A DNA stretch of 64,000 bases from Companilactobacillus ginsenosidimutans (GTDB taxonomy: Bacteria > Bacillota > Bacilli > Lactobacillales > Lactobacillaceae): positions 372,001-436,000 of the forward strand of contig NZ_CP012034.1 of the NCBI RefSeq assembly GCF_001050475.1, given 5' to 3'. The position numbers and the translations under genes were made by a program. This document shows, in pieces, positions 18,175 through 27,517 of the stretch. Each line of letters begins with the position of its first letter. Within the stretch, counting starts at the first letter, position 1. The notes beneath the pieces are model-generated. The model did not search any database, was not told the DNA's origin, and saw only the letters and a program-made list of their open reading frames with translations.

Positions 18175-18203
18175 TTGACAGACGAAGTAATTGGTGTTAC
18201 ATT
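18175..18203 (+). promoter_or_regulatory. padR promoter with possible autoregulatory repeat
   Basis: A perfect TTGACA (18175-18180) and TACATT (18198-18203) are 17 bases apart. Overlapping inverted arms TACTT (18171-18175) and AAGTA (18185-18189) could be a PadR site. Confidence 0.7.
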
Positions 18204-18234
18204 ATTGTCATCGAAACAGAAAAGAAGGGATGAC

Positions 18235-18585
18235 ATGGCTCAAGATATTTCAAAAGACATAATTCGTGGTCATACCTCAACTATTGTGTTGAATATTCTT
18301 AATCAGGGTGATAGTTATGGTTATGAAATTTCAAAAACCGTTAAAGAATTAAGTGATGGCGGTTATGAAATTAATGAAGCAACGTTGTACACAGTGTTTA
18401 GACGTTTAGAAAAAAATGGTGATATTCAAAGTTATTGGGGTGATGAATCTCAAGGTGGACGAAGAAAATATTACAAGATTACTGAACAAGGACAGAAAAC
18501 CTTGGAATCCAATATTGAGCAATGGAATTTTGCCAAACAAGTTATTGATAAACTTATTTTAGGAAGGATCAAACGTGATGACTAA
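18235..18585 (+). CDS. PadR family transcriptional regulator
   Basis: Winged-helix repressor of 116 residues. The pattern ILNQGDSYGYEISKTV...NEATLYTVFRRLEKNGDI...GGRRKYYKIT is a classical PadR domain. The open frame reaches back to 18175, but that region is the promoter. The ATG at 18235 has a GAAGGGA ribosome site and gives a normal PadR N-terminus. It overlaps the next gene by eight bases; PadR genes are often paired with the membrane or envelope-stress protein they control. Confidence 0.92.
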   Translation: MAQDISKDIIRGHTSTIVLNILNQGDSYGYEISKTVKELSDGGYEINEATLYTVFRRLEKNGDIQSYWGDESQGGRRKYYKITEQGQKTLESNIEQWNFAKQVIDKLILGRIKRDD

Positions 18586-19957
18586 GAAAATACTTGAATT
18601 AATCGATACACGCATAAACGATATATTTGAAGACTATCCACAAACGGAAGATTTACATGAACTTTCTCAAGAACTAACTTCGGATTTGCTTGCTTCAGCT
18701 GAAGATAAAGTTAAAGCTGGATTGACAGAGGAGAATGCTGTTGATGAAGCTTTTGACAATTTTGGCGATATTGAAGATCTAATTGATCAAACTATCAATA
18801 TTGATGATTCTGATGAGGATGATCCATATAAAGTTGACATCGATAAAAAAGGCATTCGAGTTGATAATGGAAAGAAATTAAGAATTGATAATTCAGGTGT
18901 ATTTATCAATCAAGGCAAAACATTATCAATCGATAGTAATGGGATGTCTGTCAATAATGGAGAATTTTTTAAAGCAGATAAAAATGGTGTCAAGCTTGGC
19001 AATTATCATTTTGATAGTAATGGTGTTACAAATACTGAAGATACTGTTGCTACAAAAGTAAATGACTATTTCGACCAGTTTGATAAAGAATTTGATAATA
19101 ATTTAAATACAGAAGTTTATGTTGAGTCCTTGAAGTTGGTAAATGAGCAAAAGTTTAGTATAGAAGAACTAAATCATCTGGATGTTACCTATAAGTCAGT
19201 TGAACTGACTGTTTTACCAATTAGTGGAAACAAAGTTATTTTGAGAGAGTATATGTCTCGAAATAATTCAAATTATTATGCCCATTCATTGATATCAAAT
19301 CACGTTCTTTCAATTGCACAAGGAAATTATCCAAACTTATTACCTCTAAAAGCTAGAGTTCAAGTTTTGATTCCTACTAGTTTTATTGGTGGATTGCGGT
19401 TATCTAATGGGTCAGGAACCGCTAACCTTTACGATCTTAAGAATTTAGAAACTATAAAAGTTGATTTAAACAGTGGTGTAGCAAGGTTGAAAAATATTTC
19501 TACAGGCAATTTAGCTATTATTTCTAAGTCCGGCTCGGCTAAATTGGATAATGTTAAATCTGATGATCTACTAAAGGTCTACGTTAAAAGTGGAACTGTG
19601 AAATTTAATAATCTATTGGCTAACGCAATCGATATTACTGCGATAAGTGGATCCATCCGAGGACAGAATTTAGTCGGCGGTGGCAATATTAAATCCCACT
19701 CGGGGATCATTTCTATTAGCGTGAAAGATTTGACTCAGGACCTGCATCTTAATGCAAAAAGTGGGGCAATAAAAATTACCTGCGTTCCAGAATTGAATTA
19801 CTCATTTGATATTTCAGCAAAATCTGGAATTGTTCATGCGCCTGCTATGGCAACTAAAATACACGATACTCAAAGTTTTAAAGATGGATCTGTTGGTGAT
19901 GATCCAAAATTCACAATCTATGCGATGGCAGTGTCTGGTGCTATTAAGTTAAGATAA
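18578..19957 (+). CDS. DUF4097-like protein with N-terminal HAAS-like domain and 15-residue repeats
   Basis: Protein of 459 residues translated from the ATG at 18578 (AGGAAGG before it), coupled to padR. Residues 1-75 form an acidic helical domain like the HAAS domain found with PadR regulators. Residues 88-150 hold four 15-residue repeats plus a partial one, with pattern ID-x-x-G-x-x-V-N-x-G-K-x-L. The C-terminal 250 residues have the beta-helical DUF4097 adhesin-like pattern, with recurring KSGSAKLDNV and AKSGAIKI motifs. I see no signal peptide or membrane helix. The pairing suggests an envelope-stress or signalling role, but the function is unknown. Confidence 0.75.
   Translation: MTKKILELIDTRINDIFEDYPQTEDLHELSQELTSDLLASAEDKVKAGLTEENAVDEAFDNFGDIEDLIDQTINIDDSDEDDPYKVDIDKKGIRVDNGKKLRIDNSGVFINQGKTLSIDSNGMSVNNGEFFKADKNGVKLGNYHFDSNGVTNTEDTVATKVNDYFDQFDKEFDNNLNTEVYVESLKLVNEQKFSIEELNHLDVTYKSVELTVLPISGNKVILREYMSRNNSNYYAHSLISNHVLSIAQGNYPNLLPLKARVQVLIPTSFIGGLRLSNGSGTANLYDLKNLETIKVDLNSGVARLKNISTGNLAIISKSGSAKLDNVKSDDLLKVYVKSGTVKFNNLLANAIDITAISGSIRGQNLVGGGNIKSHSGIISISVKDLTQDLHLNAKSGAIKITCVPELNYSFDISAKSGIVHAPAMATKIHDTQSFKDGSVGDDPKFTIYAMAVSGAIKLR
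18839..19027 (+). repeat. Tandem 45-base coding repeats in the DUF4097-like gene
   Basis: Four successive units encode IDKKGIRVDNGKKLR, IDNSGVFINQGKTLS, IDSNGMSVNNGEFFK and ADKNGVKLGNYHF, then a partial DSNGV. They align at protein level with a 45-base period; the DNA has diverged, so they are old. Confidence 0.8.
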
Positions 19958-20068
19958 TTAGCAATTCACTAAGTAATAAGTACTTCATTAAAAATATTCT
20001 CATAAAGTATTGTTTTTTCTTTTAATTACTCGTATTCTAGAAACATTGTAGAGATTGGGGAGAGAACA

Positions 20069-21577
20069 ATGCAGCTTGCTAAAAGGAAATGGCGGATGCC
20101 CTCAGCGTTCACCATTTTATTTTTCTTAATTATTTTTGTTGCCATTTTAACTTGGATTATTCCAGCTGGTCATTATGAGACCACTAAAGCTGGGAATATT
20201 ATGTCAGGTACATATCGAAGTGCTGCAAGTAGCCCTCAAGGAATTTGGAATATTTTCGAAGCACCAGTAAATGGTATGGTCGGTACTAAAACAACTGATG
20301 GGGCAATTTCAGTGTCATTATTCATCATGGTTATTGGTGGATTTTTGGGTGTTTCTGGTAAAACTAGAATGCTTGATGATGGAATAGGTTCAGTCGTTAA
20401 AAAGTACGCTGGACGTGAGAAAATATTAATTCCATTTTTGATGATTTTGTTTGCCATTGGTGGAACGACGTTTGGTATGGGAGAGGAAACTATTGCTTTT
20501 GTTCCCATATTAATTCCAATCATGATTCGAGTTGGTTATGACAGTGTCACGGCTATATCGATTTCATTGATTGGTTCGCAAATTGGTTGTATGGCATCAA
20601 CAGTCAACCCATTTGCTACCGGTGTCGCATCGGAAACGATTCATATTTCTCCTGGTGCAGGGATTATTCCTCGTCTGATATTCTTCATTATTACGGTTAT
20701 CATAGCGATTTTGTATGTAATGCATTATGCGATTAAGGTAAAAGCTGATCCTTCAGAATCATATGTTTTTGAAACACGTCAACGTGATTTAAAAGAATTT
20801 GCTAACAGTAAAAATGAAGTAGCTGATAAATTAACAGGTCGTCAGAAGGCCGTTTTAGTAGTATTTGTTATGATTTTTGTCATTATGATTGCTAGTTTGA
20901 TACCGTGGACTAGTTTGAATAAGAACTTTACATTTTTTGTAGACTTTACAAAATGGATTACCAATATTCCATTCCTAGGAGCATTAGTAGGTAAAACCTT
21001 GTTGCCATTAGGAGATTGGTACTTTACTGAAATCACCACATTATTTGTCTTTGGTTCAGTATTGGTTATGCTGGTTTACCATATGAACGAATTTGATTTC
21101 ATTACTAGTTTTATGGATGGTATGCGTGATTTGCTGGATGTTGCAATTATTGTTGCGGTTGCCCGTGGTATTCAAGTCATCATGAATGATGGAAATATTA
21201 CTGCCACAATTTTACATGCAGGTGAAACTGGTCTACATGGATTATCATCGTCACTGTTTATTATTTTGACTTATATTTTCTATATTCCAATGTCATTCTT
21301 GATACCATCAAGTTCTGGCTTAGCCGCTGCTACAATGGGAATTATGGGACCTCTCGGTAGATTTTCTGGTGTTAGTGGATCATTAGTCGTTACAGCGTAT
21401 CAATCAGCTTCAGGATTTGTTAATTTGATAACTCCGACAAGTGCAATGGTTATGGGTTCCTTGGCTGTTGGACATGTCAGCATTGTTACTTGGATCAAAT
21501 ACATCTGGAAACTTTTAGCAATAATATTTGTTTTCACCTGTGTTTTCTTGGCAGTTTGTTCAATGTTAAAACTATAA
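20069..21577 (+). CDS. YfcC family (DcuC/ArcD-like) membrane transporter, copy 1
   Basis: Integral membrane protein of 502 residues with about 12-13 hydrophobic segments. It opens with KRKWRMPSAFTILFFLIIF and contains TFGMGEETIAF, STVNPFATGVAS and LIPSSSGLAAATMGIMGPL, typical of the C4-dicarboxylate/arginine-ornithine-like YfcC carriers. The substrate is probably an amino acid or dipeptide, inferred from the dipeptidase nearby. TTGTTT-17-TATTCT at about 20010-20038 is a plausible promoter, and GGGGAGAG is the ribosome site. A terminator separates it from the second copy. Confidence 0.85.
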   Translation: MQLAKRKWRMPSAFTILFFLIIFVAILTWIIPAGHYETTKAGNIMSGTYRSAASSPQGIWNIFEAPVNGMVGTKTTDGAISVSLFIMVIGGFLGVSGKTRMLDDGIGSVVKKYAGREKILIPFLMILFAIGGTTFGMGEETIAFVPILIPIMIRVGYDSVTAISISLIGSQIGCMASTVNPFATGVASETIHISPGAGIIPRLIFFIITVIIAILYVMHYAIKVKADPSESYVFETRQRDLKEFANSKNEVADKLTGRQKAVLVVFVMIFVIMIASLIPWTSLNKNFTFFVDFTKWITNIPFLGALVGKTLLPLGDWYFTEITTLFVFGSVLVMLVYHMNEFDFITSFMDGMRDLLDVAIIVAVARGIQVIMNDGNITATILHAGETGLHGLSSSLFIILTYIFYIPMSFLIPSSSGLAAATMGIMGPLGRFSGVSGSLVVTAYQSASGFVNLITPTSAMVMGSLAVGHVSIVTWIKYIWKLLAIIFVFTCVFLAVCSMLKL

Positions 21578-21584
21578 AAATTGT

Positions 21585-21629
21585 ATAAGGTAATATCCAA
21601 TTTATTTTGGGTATTACCTTATTTTTTTG
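21585..21629 (+). terminator. Terminator between the two YfcC transporters
   Basis: AAGGTAATA pairs with TATTACCTT around a TCCAATTTATTTTGGG loop that extends the stem, followed by T7. Confidence 0.85.
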
Positions 21630-21662
21630 TTATGCTGAAACAGGTGAATGAGGGGGCAAATG

Positions 21663-23168
21663 ATGGAAAAAGCGAAGAAAAAATGGACAATGCCATCGGC
21701 ATATACTATTTTATTTTTCTTAATAATTTTTGTGGCGATATTGAGTTGGGTAATTCCAGCAGGTGAATACGCAACTACTAAAACTGGCGATATAATTGCC
21801 GGGACTTATAAAGCACGAGCCAGCAGTCCTCAAGGAATCTGGGATGTCTTTATGGCGCCAATCAACGGAATGGTTGGTACTGATCAAACCGATGGATCCA
21901 TTTCAATATCATTATTTATTTTAGTAATTGGTGGATTTCTGGGAGTAGTCAATAAAACCCGTGCCTTAGATGACGGAATAAGTACAACTTTAAAAAAGTT
22001 TGCCGGAAAAGAAATGTGGCTCATACCAGTGTTAATGATTTTATTTGCGCTTGGTGGGTCGACGTATGGTATGGGTGAAGAGACTTTGGCATTTTATCCA
22101 ATCTTAATTCCAGTTATGATTGGAGTGGGTTACGATACCGTTACTGCAATTTCAATTGCATTGATTGGTTCTCAAGTGGGATGTCTGGCATCTACAGTCA
22201 ATCCCTTTGCGACGGGAGTTGCATCGCAAACAATTAACATTTCCCCAGGTGATGGCTTGGTATCACGTTTGATTTTGTTAATTTTTGTAACAGCAATCAG
22301 TATTGTTTATGTCATGTATTATGCGTCTCATGTTAAAAAGAATCCCGAAAACTCAGTGGTTTTTGAACGGCGACAACAAGATTTAGAAGAGTTTTCAACC
22401 AAAAATAAAACAATTGACGAAAAAATTTCTAGTAAACAGAAAACGGTTTTGATTTTATTTGGCTTAACTTTCTTAATTATGATTATGGGGCTAATTCCTT
22501 GGACAAGTCTTAATAAAAATTGGACATTTTTTGACGACTTTACTAAGTGGCTAACTCATGTTCCGTTTTTAGGAGACTTAATTAGCCGTAATTTGACCCC
22601 ATTAGGTTCTTGGTATTTTACCGAAATCACATCATTATTCTTGCTTATGTCGGTATTGATCATGTTTGTTTTCCACATGAAAGAATCGACATTTATTGGT
22701 GCATTTATGGATGGAATGAGAGATTTCATGGGTGTTGCAATTATTTGTGCGGTGGCTCGTGGAATTCAAGTGGTCATGAACAACGGTTATATTACTGCAA
22801 CAGTTTTACATGCGGGTGAAAATGGATTGCAAAATCTTTCATCCGGAATTTTTATAGTTTTGGCTTATATTTTTTATATTCCAATGTCATTTTTAATTCC
22901 TTCTACTTCAGGATTAGCAGCAGCTACAATGGGAATTATAGGTCCTCTGGGCAAGTTTTCTGGAGTATCTGGTTCATTAGTAATTACGGCTTTTCAAGCT
23001 GCTTCAGGCTGGGTAAATTTAATTACACCAACTTCTGGTGTCTTAATGGGAGCATTAGCAATTGGACATGTTGATTTGCTTAAGTGGTGGAAATATATTT
23101 GGAAATTAATGTTAATTCTATTTATATTTATTTGTATTTATCTAGTAATAGTTTCAATGATTAAATAA
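21663..23168 (+). CDS. YfcC family membrane transporter, copy 2
   Basis: Paralogue of the preceding gene (501 residues), with the same landmarks: KKWTMPSAYTILFFLIIF, TYGMGEETLAF, STVNPFATGVAS and LIPSTSGLAAATMG. The frame is open from 21648, but GAGGGGG at 21650-21656 is the ribosome site for ATG 21663. The copies differ at many positions across the whole length, so the duplication is old. The following dipeptidase gene begins 18 bases after its stop and is probably co-transcribed. Confidence 0.85.
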   Translation: MEKAKKKWTMPSAYTILFFLIIFVAILSWVIPAGEYATTKTGDIIAGTYKARASSPQGIWDVFMAPINGMVGTDQTDGSISISLFILVIGGFLGVVNKTRALDDGISTTLKKFAGKEMWLIPVLMILFALGGSTYGMGEETLAFYPILIPVMIGVGYDTVTAISIALIGSQVGCLASTVNPFATGVASQTINISPGDGLVSRLILLIFVTAISIVYVMYYASHVKKNPENSVVFERRQQDLEEFSTKNKTIDEKISSKQKTVLILFGLTFLIMIMGLIPWTSLNKNWTFFDDFTKWLTHVPFLGDLISRNLTPLGSWYFTEITSLFLLMSVLIMFVFHMKESTFIGAFMDGMRDFMGVAIICAVARGIQVVMNNGYITATVLHAGENGLQNLSSGIFIVLAYIFYIPMSFLIPSTSGLAAATMGIIGPLGKFSGVSGSLVITAFQAASGWVNLITPTSGVLMGALAIGHVDLLKWWKYIWKLMLILFIFICIYLVIVSMIK

Positions 23169-23186
23169 TTGAGGATGGTATTTATT

Positions 23187-24524
23187 ATGGAAAAATTTAT
23201 TACTGACAGCATTCAGGATTCGGCAATCAAAGATTTGGCCAAGGTAATTGCAATTCCTTCATTTAGTTCAGATCCTGAAGCTAATGCACCATTTGGCGAT
23301 GGACCTAAAAAGGCTTTGACAAAAGTTTTGGAAATTGCTGATGCTCTGGGTTTTACAACTTATGAAGATCCTGAAGGATACTATGGATATGCTGATATTG
23401 GTGACGGAGACAAGACTTTTGGATTAGTCTGTCATATGGATGAAGTTCCAGCGGGTGATAATAGTGCCTGGGATTCAGATCCTTTTAAATTAGTAGAAAA
23501 AGATGGAAAGTTGTTTGGACGTGGGACTCAGGACGATAAAGGCCCCAGTTTAGCTGCCATGTACGCAGTTAAAGCTATCCTGGATGCCGGTTATTCTTTC
23601 AATAAAAAAATCAGATTTATTTTTGGAACTGATGAGGAAACTTTGTGGAGATGTTTGGCACAATATAACAAAAAAGAAGATCCGATTGATTTAGGAATAG
23701 CTCCTGATGCAGAATTTCCACTGATTTACGCTGAAAAAGGACTACAACAGTCATACTTGCAAGGAGCAGGTTCAAAAGAATTACATCTTAATATAGTTGA
23801 TTCATTTAATGCCGTTCCTGGTCAAGCTGTGTATGATGGACCAAAACAGGATGAAGTAATGGAGGCGTTGTCAAAACATGATTTTGATGCTGAACAGAAG
23901 GATAATGTCATTATTGTCAAGGGTAAGTCTGTGCATGCAATGAATGCTCCTGAAGGTATTAATGCTGTTGTTAGACTTGGTATAGCATTGGCTGATGTAT
24001 TTCCAAATATTGATATGCTCAAATTCTTCAAAGCGTTTGGTGAAGATGCAAATGCTACCAATATACTTGGAGATGTATCAGATGATGTTTCGGGAAAACT
24101 AACTTTCAACATTTCAAGTCTAGAAATAACAGACACTCAATCACAAATTCAGATTGATATGAGAATTCCTGTTAAAGTTAAGCACGATGAATTGATCGAG
24201 CAATTATCTTCCGCAGTTAAGAAATTTAATTTGGAATATGTCAATTTTGATTATGTAGCTCCTCTATATGTTCCAACTGATAGTGATTTAGTTAAAACAT
24301 TGATGTCAGCATATCAAGATGTTTCTGGAGATAAGAAGTCTAAACCTGCTATTTCTGGTGGAGCAACTTTTGCTAGAACCATGAATAATACCGTCGCATT
24401 TGGTGCTATGATGCCAACCACTCCGGATTTTATGCATCAAGTTAATGAGAATTGGAGTAAAAAAGATATGCGTATGGCTATGGAAATATACGCAGAAGCA
24501 ATATATCGCCTTTGTGTTAAGTAG
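23187..24524 (+). CDS. pepV: M20 dipeptidase, PepV-like
   Basis: Dinuclear zinc peptidase of 445 residues. Motifs are VCHMDEVPAG, GRGTQDDKGPSLAAMYA, the GTDEETLW catalytic glutamate and HQVNE at the C-terminus, as in lactobacillar PepV. PepV cleaves unspecific dipeptides in the cytoplasm. I use the ATG at 23187, which has GAGGATGG upstream; the frame continues back to a TTG. It is slightly shorter than classical PepV (about 470). The link to the YfcC carrier just upstream suggests peptide or amino acid import and use. Confidence 0.88.
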   Translation: MEKFITDSIQDSAIKDLAKVIAIPSFSSDPEANAPFGDGPKKALTKVLEIADALGFTTYEDPEGYYGYADIGDGDKTFGLVCHMDEVPAGDNSAWDSDPFKLVEKDGKLFGRGTQDDKGPSLAAMYAVKAILDAGYSFNKKIRFIFGTDEETLWRCLAQYNKKEDPIDLGIAPDAEFPLIYAEKGLQQSYLQGAGSKELHLNIVDSFNAVPGQAVYDGPKQDEVMEALSKHDFDAEQKDNVIIVKGKSVHAMNAPEGINAVVRLGIALADVFPNIDMLKFFKAFGEDANATNILGDVSDDVSGKLTFNISSLEITDTQSQIQIDMRIPVKVKHDELIEQLSSAVKKFNLEYVNFDYVAPLYVPTDSDLVKTLMSAYQDVSGDKKSKPAISGGATFARTMNNTVAFGAMMPTTPDFMHQVNENWSKKDMRMAMEIYAEAIYRLCVK

Positions 24525-24563
24525 TTATATGTTATACACTAAGTTAATAGTTAATAAAGATTG

Positions 24564-24595
24564 TAAAAACTAGGTTATAAACCTAGTTTTTTTTG
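24564..24595 (+). terminator. Terminator after pepV
   Basis: AAAACTAGGTT-ATA-AACCTAGTTTT with a T8 run. Confidence 0.9.
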
Positions 24596-24612
24596 AGGAG
24601 TAAACTAAATAG

Positions 24613-26112
24613 ATGAGTTATGTAATGGGAGTCGACCTTGGAACCGGTTCTGTGAAGGTTTCAGTGATGGACAGAGAAGGCAAGATTGTTTCACAAGAAA
24701 GTTCAAGTCTTTCTTTGAATCAAGCACAACCCGGATACAGTGAACAAAACCCAGAAGATTGGGTTACTGCAACTACTGTGGCCATCGTAAATCTGGCTTT
24801 AAAAGATCATATTGATCTCAATGACATTGAAGGAATAAGTTATTCAGGTCAAATGCATGGGCTAGTTTTATTAGGATCAGACAATCAAGTATTGCGTCCG
24901 GCAATTTTGTGGGATGACACTAGAACAACTGAGCAGTGTAAAGAAATCATGGACAAATGTGGCGATGACTTCATTAAAATCACTAAAAACCGTCCACTGG
25001 AAGGATTTACCCTACCAAAAATTTTGTGGGTCAAGGAAAATGAACCACAAATATTTAAACAGGCTAAAACATTTGTTTTACCAAAAGATTATCTTCGATA
25101 CCGTATGACTGGTGACTTGAGTATGGAATATTCAGATGCTGCCGGTACAGTATTGTTAGATGTTGTTAAGAAACAATGGAGTTCGGAAATTTGTGAAAAA
25201 CTGGGATTGGATATTAGTATTTGTCCAAAATTAGTTAATTCAGTTGATGAAGTTGGAACTATTAGTGACAAATATGCCACATTTTCTGGAATGTCCACCA
25301 AGACCAAAGTTTTTGCTGGTGCAGCTGACAATGCCGCTGGAGCACTTGGAGCGGGAATTCTTGATGAAAGTAAAGTAATGATTAGTACTGGTACATCTGG
25401 AGTTGTTCTAAAATATGAGAACCAGACTGATGGGTATCAAGGACAACTACATTTCTTTAATCATTCAATTCCAAATGAGTATTATTCAATGGGAGTAACT
25501 TTAGCTGCCGGGCATAGTTTGAAGTGGTTATATCAAACCTTCGGAAATGATAAATCGTTTGACGATTTTGTTAAATTGGCAGCCAAAGCACCGGTTGGTG
25601 CCCATGGATTAATTTTTACACCATACATAGTCGGAGAGAGAACTCCTTATGCGGATAGTAAAATTCGTGGTAGTTTTATTGGGGTTTCAAGCATTAACAC
25701 CAAAGCTGATTTTGTTAGATCAGTTATGGAAGGCGTGATTTTCTCTTACGCCGATATTTTAAAAATTTATCATGATCATGGACAACACTTTGATACAGTA
25801 TATTCAATTGGTGGAGGTGCAAAGAGTCCAGTTTGGCTTCAAATTCAAGCTAATGTGTTTAACACTAAAGTTTCAACTTTAGAAAATGAGCAAGAACCAG
25901 GACTTGGTGCAGCCATGATTGCTGCTGTTGGAGTAAAATGGTTTAGTACATTATCAGAGTGTGCAGAGAAATTTGTTAAAAAGGGTAAGAGTTATTGGCC
26001 CGAACCTGAAAGTGCTGATAAGTACCAAAAGCTATACAAAATTTATTCTCAAGTATATGCACAAACAAAAGAAATGAATCATGAACTAATTGATTTTAGG
26101 AATAATGATTAA
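24613..26112 (+). CDS. xylB: Xylulokinase-like FGGY carbohydrate kinase
   Basis: FGGY kinase of 499 residues. The N-terminal phosphate loop is GVDLGTGSVKVSVMD, the substrate segment is GISYSGQMHGLVLL with the xylulokinase-type QMHG, and GTSGVVLKY and GGGAKSPVWLQIQANVF form the C-terminal nucleotide domain. It phosphorylates D-xylulose to feed the phosphoketolase pathway. It stands alone: no xylA or xylose transporter is nearby, so the natural substrate could be another ketopentose. The ribosome site GAGGAG lies 12 bases from the ATG. Confidence 0.85.
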   Translation: MSYVMGVDLGTGSVKVSVMDREGKIVSQESSSLSLNQAQPGYSEQNPEDWVTATTVAIVNLALKDHIDLNDIEGISYSGQMHGLVLLGSDNQVLRPAILWDDTRTTEQCKEIMDKCGDDFIKITKNRPLEGFTLPKILWVKENEPQIFKQAKTFVLPKDYLRYRMTGDLSMEYSDAAGTVLLDVVKKQWSSEICEKLGLDISICPKLVNSVDEVGTISDKYATFSGMSTKTKVFAGAADNAAGALGAGILDESKVMISTGTSGVVLKYENQTDGYQGQLHFFNHSIPNEYYSMGVTLAAGHSLKWLYQTFGNDKSFDDFVKLAAKAPVGAHGLIFTPYIVGERTPYADSKIRGSFIGVSSINTKADFVRSVMEGVIFSYADILKIYHDHGQHFDTVYSIGGGAKSPVWLQIQANVFNTKVSTLENEQEPGLGAAMIAAVGVKWFSTLSECAEKFVKKGKSYWPEPESADKYQKLYKIYSQVYAQTKEMNHELIDFRNND

Positions 26113-26138
26113 TACTGGTTAATTATTAACCGAATAAA

Positions 26139-26174
26139 AAAATCTCGATATTCCCCACAGGATATCGAGATTTT
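26139..26174 (+). terminator. xylB terminator
   Basis: AAATCTCGATAT pairs with ATATCGAGATTT around a ten-base loop; the T tail is short. Confidence 0.8.
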
Positions 26175-26218
26175 CAGGTTATCAACTTTCTCAAGAGTAA
26201 AAAAATGGAGTGTGTCCG

Positions 26219-27517
26219 ATGTTAAATGTCCGTCAGGTTCATGGCAACTGGAATAGTAGTCGAATTCAACAAATTGTTGATGCAGCTTTGGAGCAGGAAA
26301 TTTTTAGTTATTTTGAATCAAGTGATCGTAAAACACAATGGATAGGAATTGGCAGTACTAGTCGCTTTTATCCAGAAGATACTGGAAATAGATTTTCTAG
26401 TGTGGAGAAGTGGTTCGACAATGTTAAGTCACAACTTCCTACAAAAATAGATAGGGATGCCATTGCAATTTTAGGTGGTTTCTCCTTTGATAAAAATGTA
26501 AATCACAATACACCGTGGAAGAAATGGTCCGCAGGTGTATTTGTTTTGCCTAGAATAATTGTTAAAGTAACTTCTAAAGAGACAACCATTTCGGAAATTA
26601 AAAAGCATAAATTTTCAAATGATACGATTGAAGACGTTCTAAATAAGGTTATTGAAATGTCTCACTCTTCTGCGGAATTGAAAAATTTTCAGACCGAAGA
26701 TTTAGATAAAGACTGGAATGAACAAGTCGATAAATTAGTTGATAGTATAAATGAATCTAAATCACTAAAAAAAGTGGTCTTAGGACGATTTAAGCAAGGC
26801 GAATTTGACGGAAATATTAATGCAGTTGAAACTTTGAAGGCGTTGCGTGCTCTCAATAAAACCACTTATCATTTTATGTTAAAAATTAAAGAACAATTGT
26901 TCATAAGTGCAACACCAGAGCGACTTTTCTTACTTGATGGGAAACGATTTTCTACTGCTGCTATAGCTGGAACAATTGGTAGAGGGGACAGTGAACAAGA
27001 AGATAATACACTAGCTTTGAAGTTGTACAAGGATGACAAGAATCGTCAAGAACATCAAATTGTTGTAAATGAAATTTCAAGTCGTGTTAAGGGATTTTCA
27101 ACTGACGTTGATATGAATGAAACTCCAATGATTCTCAAAAACCAAACTGTTCAACATCTTTATACTCCTATTCAAGCTAATGTTTCTGACAATGCTGATG
27201 CGTTTGTCTTGGTTGAAAAGATGCATCCTACACCTGCTTTAGGAGGGATGCCTTCTAAAGAAACGATGTCAATTATTAGAAATTTAGAATCACAACCCCG
27301 TGTGCTATTTGGAGCACCAATTGGTTATATTACATTTGAAGGTAATGCGGAAATGATAGTTGGAATCCGTTCTATGTATGTCCATTTTGATCAATTCTTG
27401 ATGTTTGCTGGAGCTGGGATAATGCCAGATTCCGTCGGTGAATCTGAGGTAAAGGAAACTGAACTTAAATTTCAACCTATGATAAGACTTCTACAATATT
27501 TGGAGGAACGAAAATGA
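26219..27517 (+). CDS. menF: Isochorismate synthase
   Basis: Chorismate-binding enzyme of 432 residues that makes isochorismate, the first committed step to menaquinone. The C-terminal catalytic domain has KVVLGRFKQGEF, LFISATPERLF, AAIAGTIGRG, VEKMHPTPALGGMP and FAGAGIMPDSV, all typical. The frame starts at a GTG (26210), but the ATG at 26219 has GGAG eight bases upstream and is preferred. The stop overlaps the menD start (ATGA). Confidence 0.94.
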   Translation: MLNVRQVHGNWNSSRIQQIVDAALEQEIFSYFESSDRKTQWIGIGSTSRFYPEDTGNRFSSVEKWFDNVKSQLPTKIDRDAIAILGGFSFDKNVNHNTPWKKWSAGVFVLPRIIVKVTSKETTISEIKKHKFSNDTIEDVLNKVIEMSHSSAELKNFQTEDLDKDWNEQVDKLVDSINESKSLKKVVLGRFKQGEFDGNINAVETLKALRALNKTTYHFMLKIKEQLFISATPERLFLLDGKRFSTAAIAGTIGRGDSEQEDNTLALKLYKDDKNRQEHQIVVNEISSRVKGFSTDVDMNETPMILKNQTVQHLYTPIQANVSDNADAFVLVEKMHPTPALGGMPSKETMSIIRNLESQPRVLFGAPIGYITFEGNAEMIVGIRSMYVHFDQFLMFAGAGIMPDSVGESEVKETELKFQPMIRLLQYLEERK

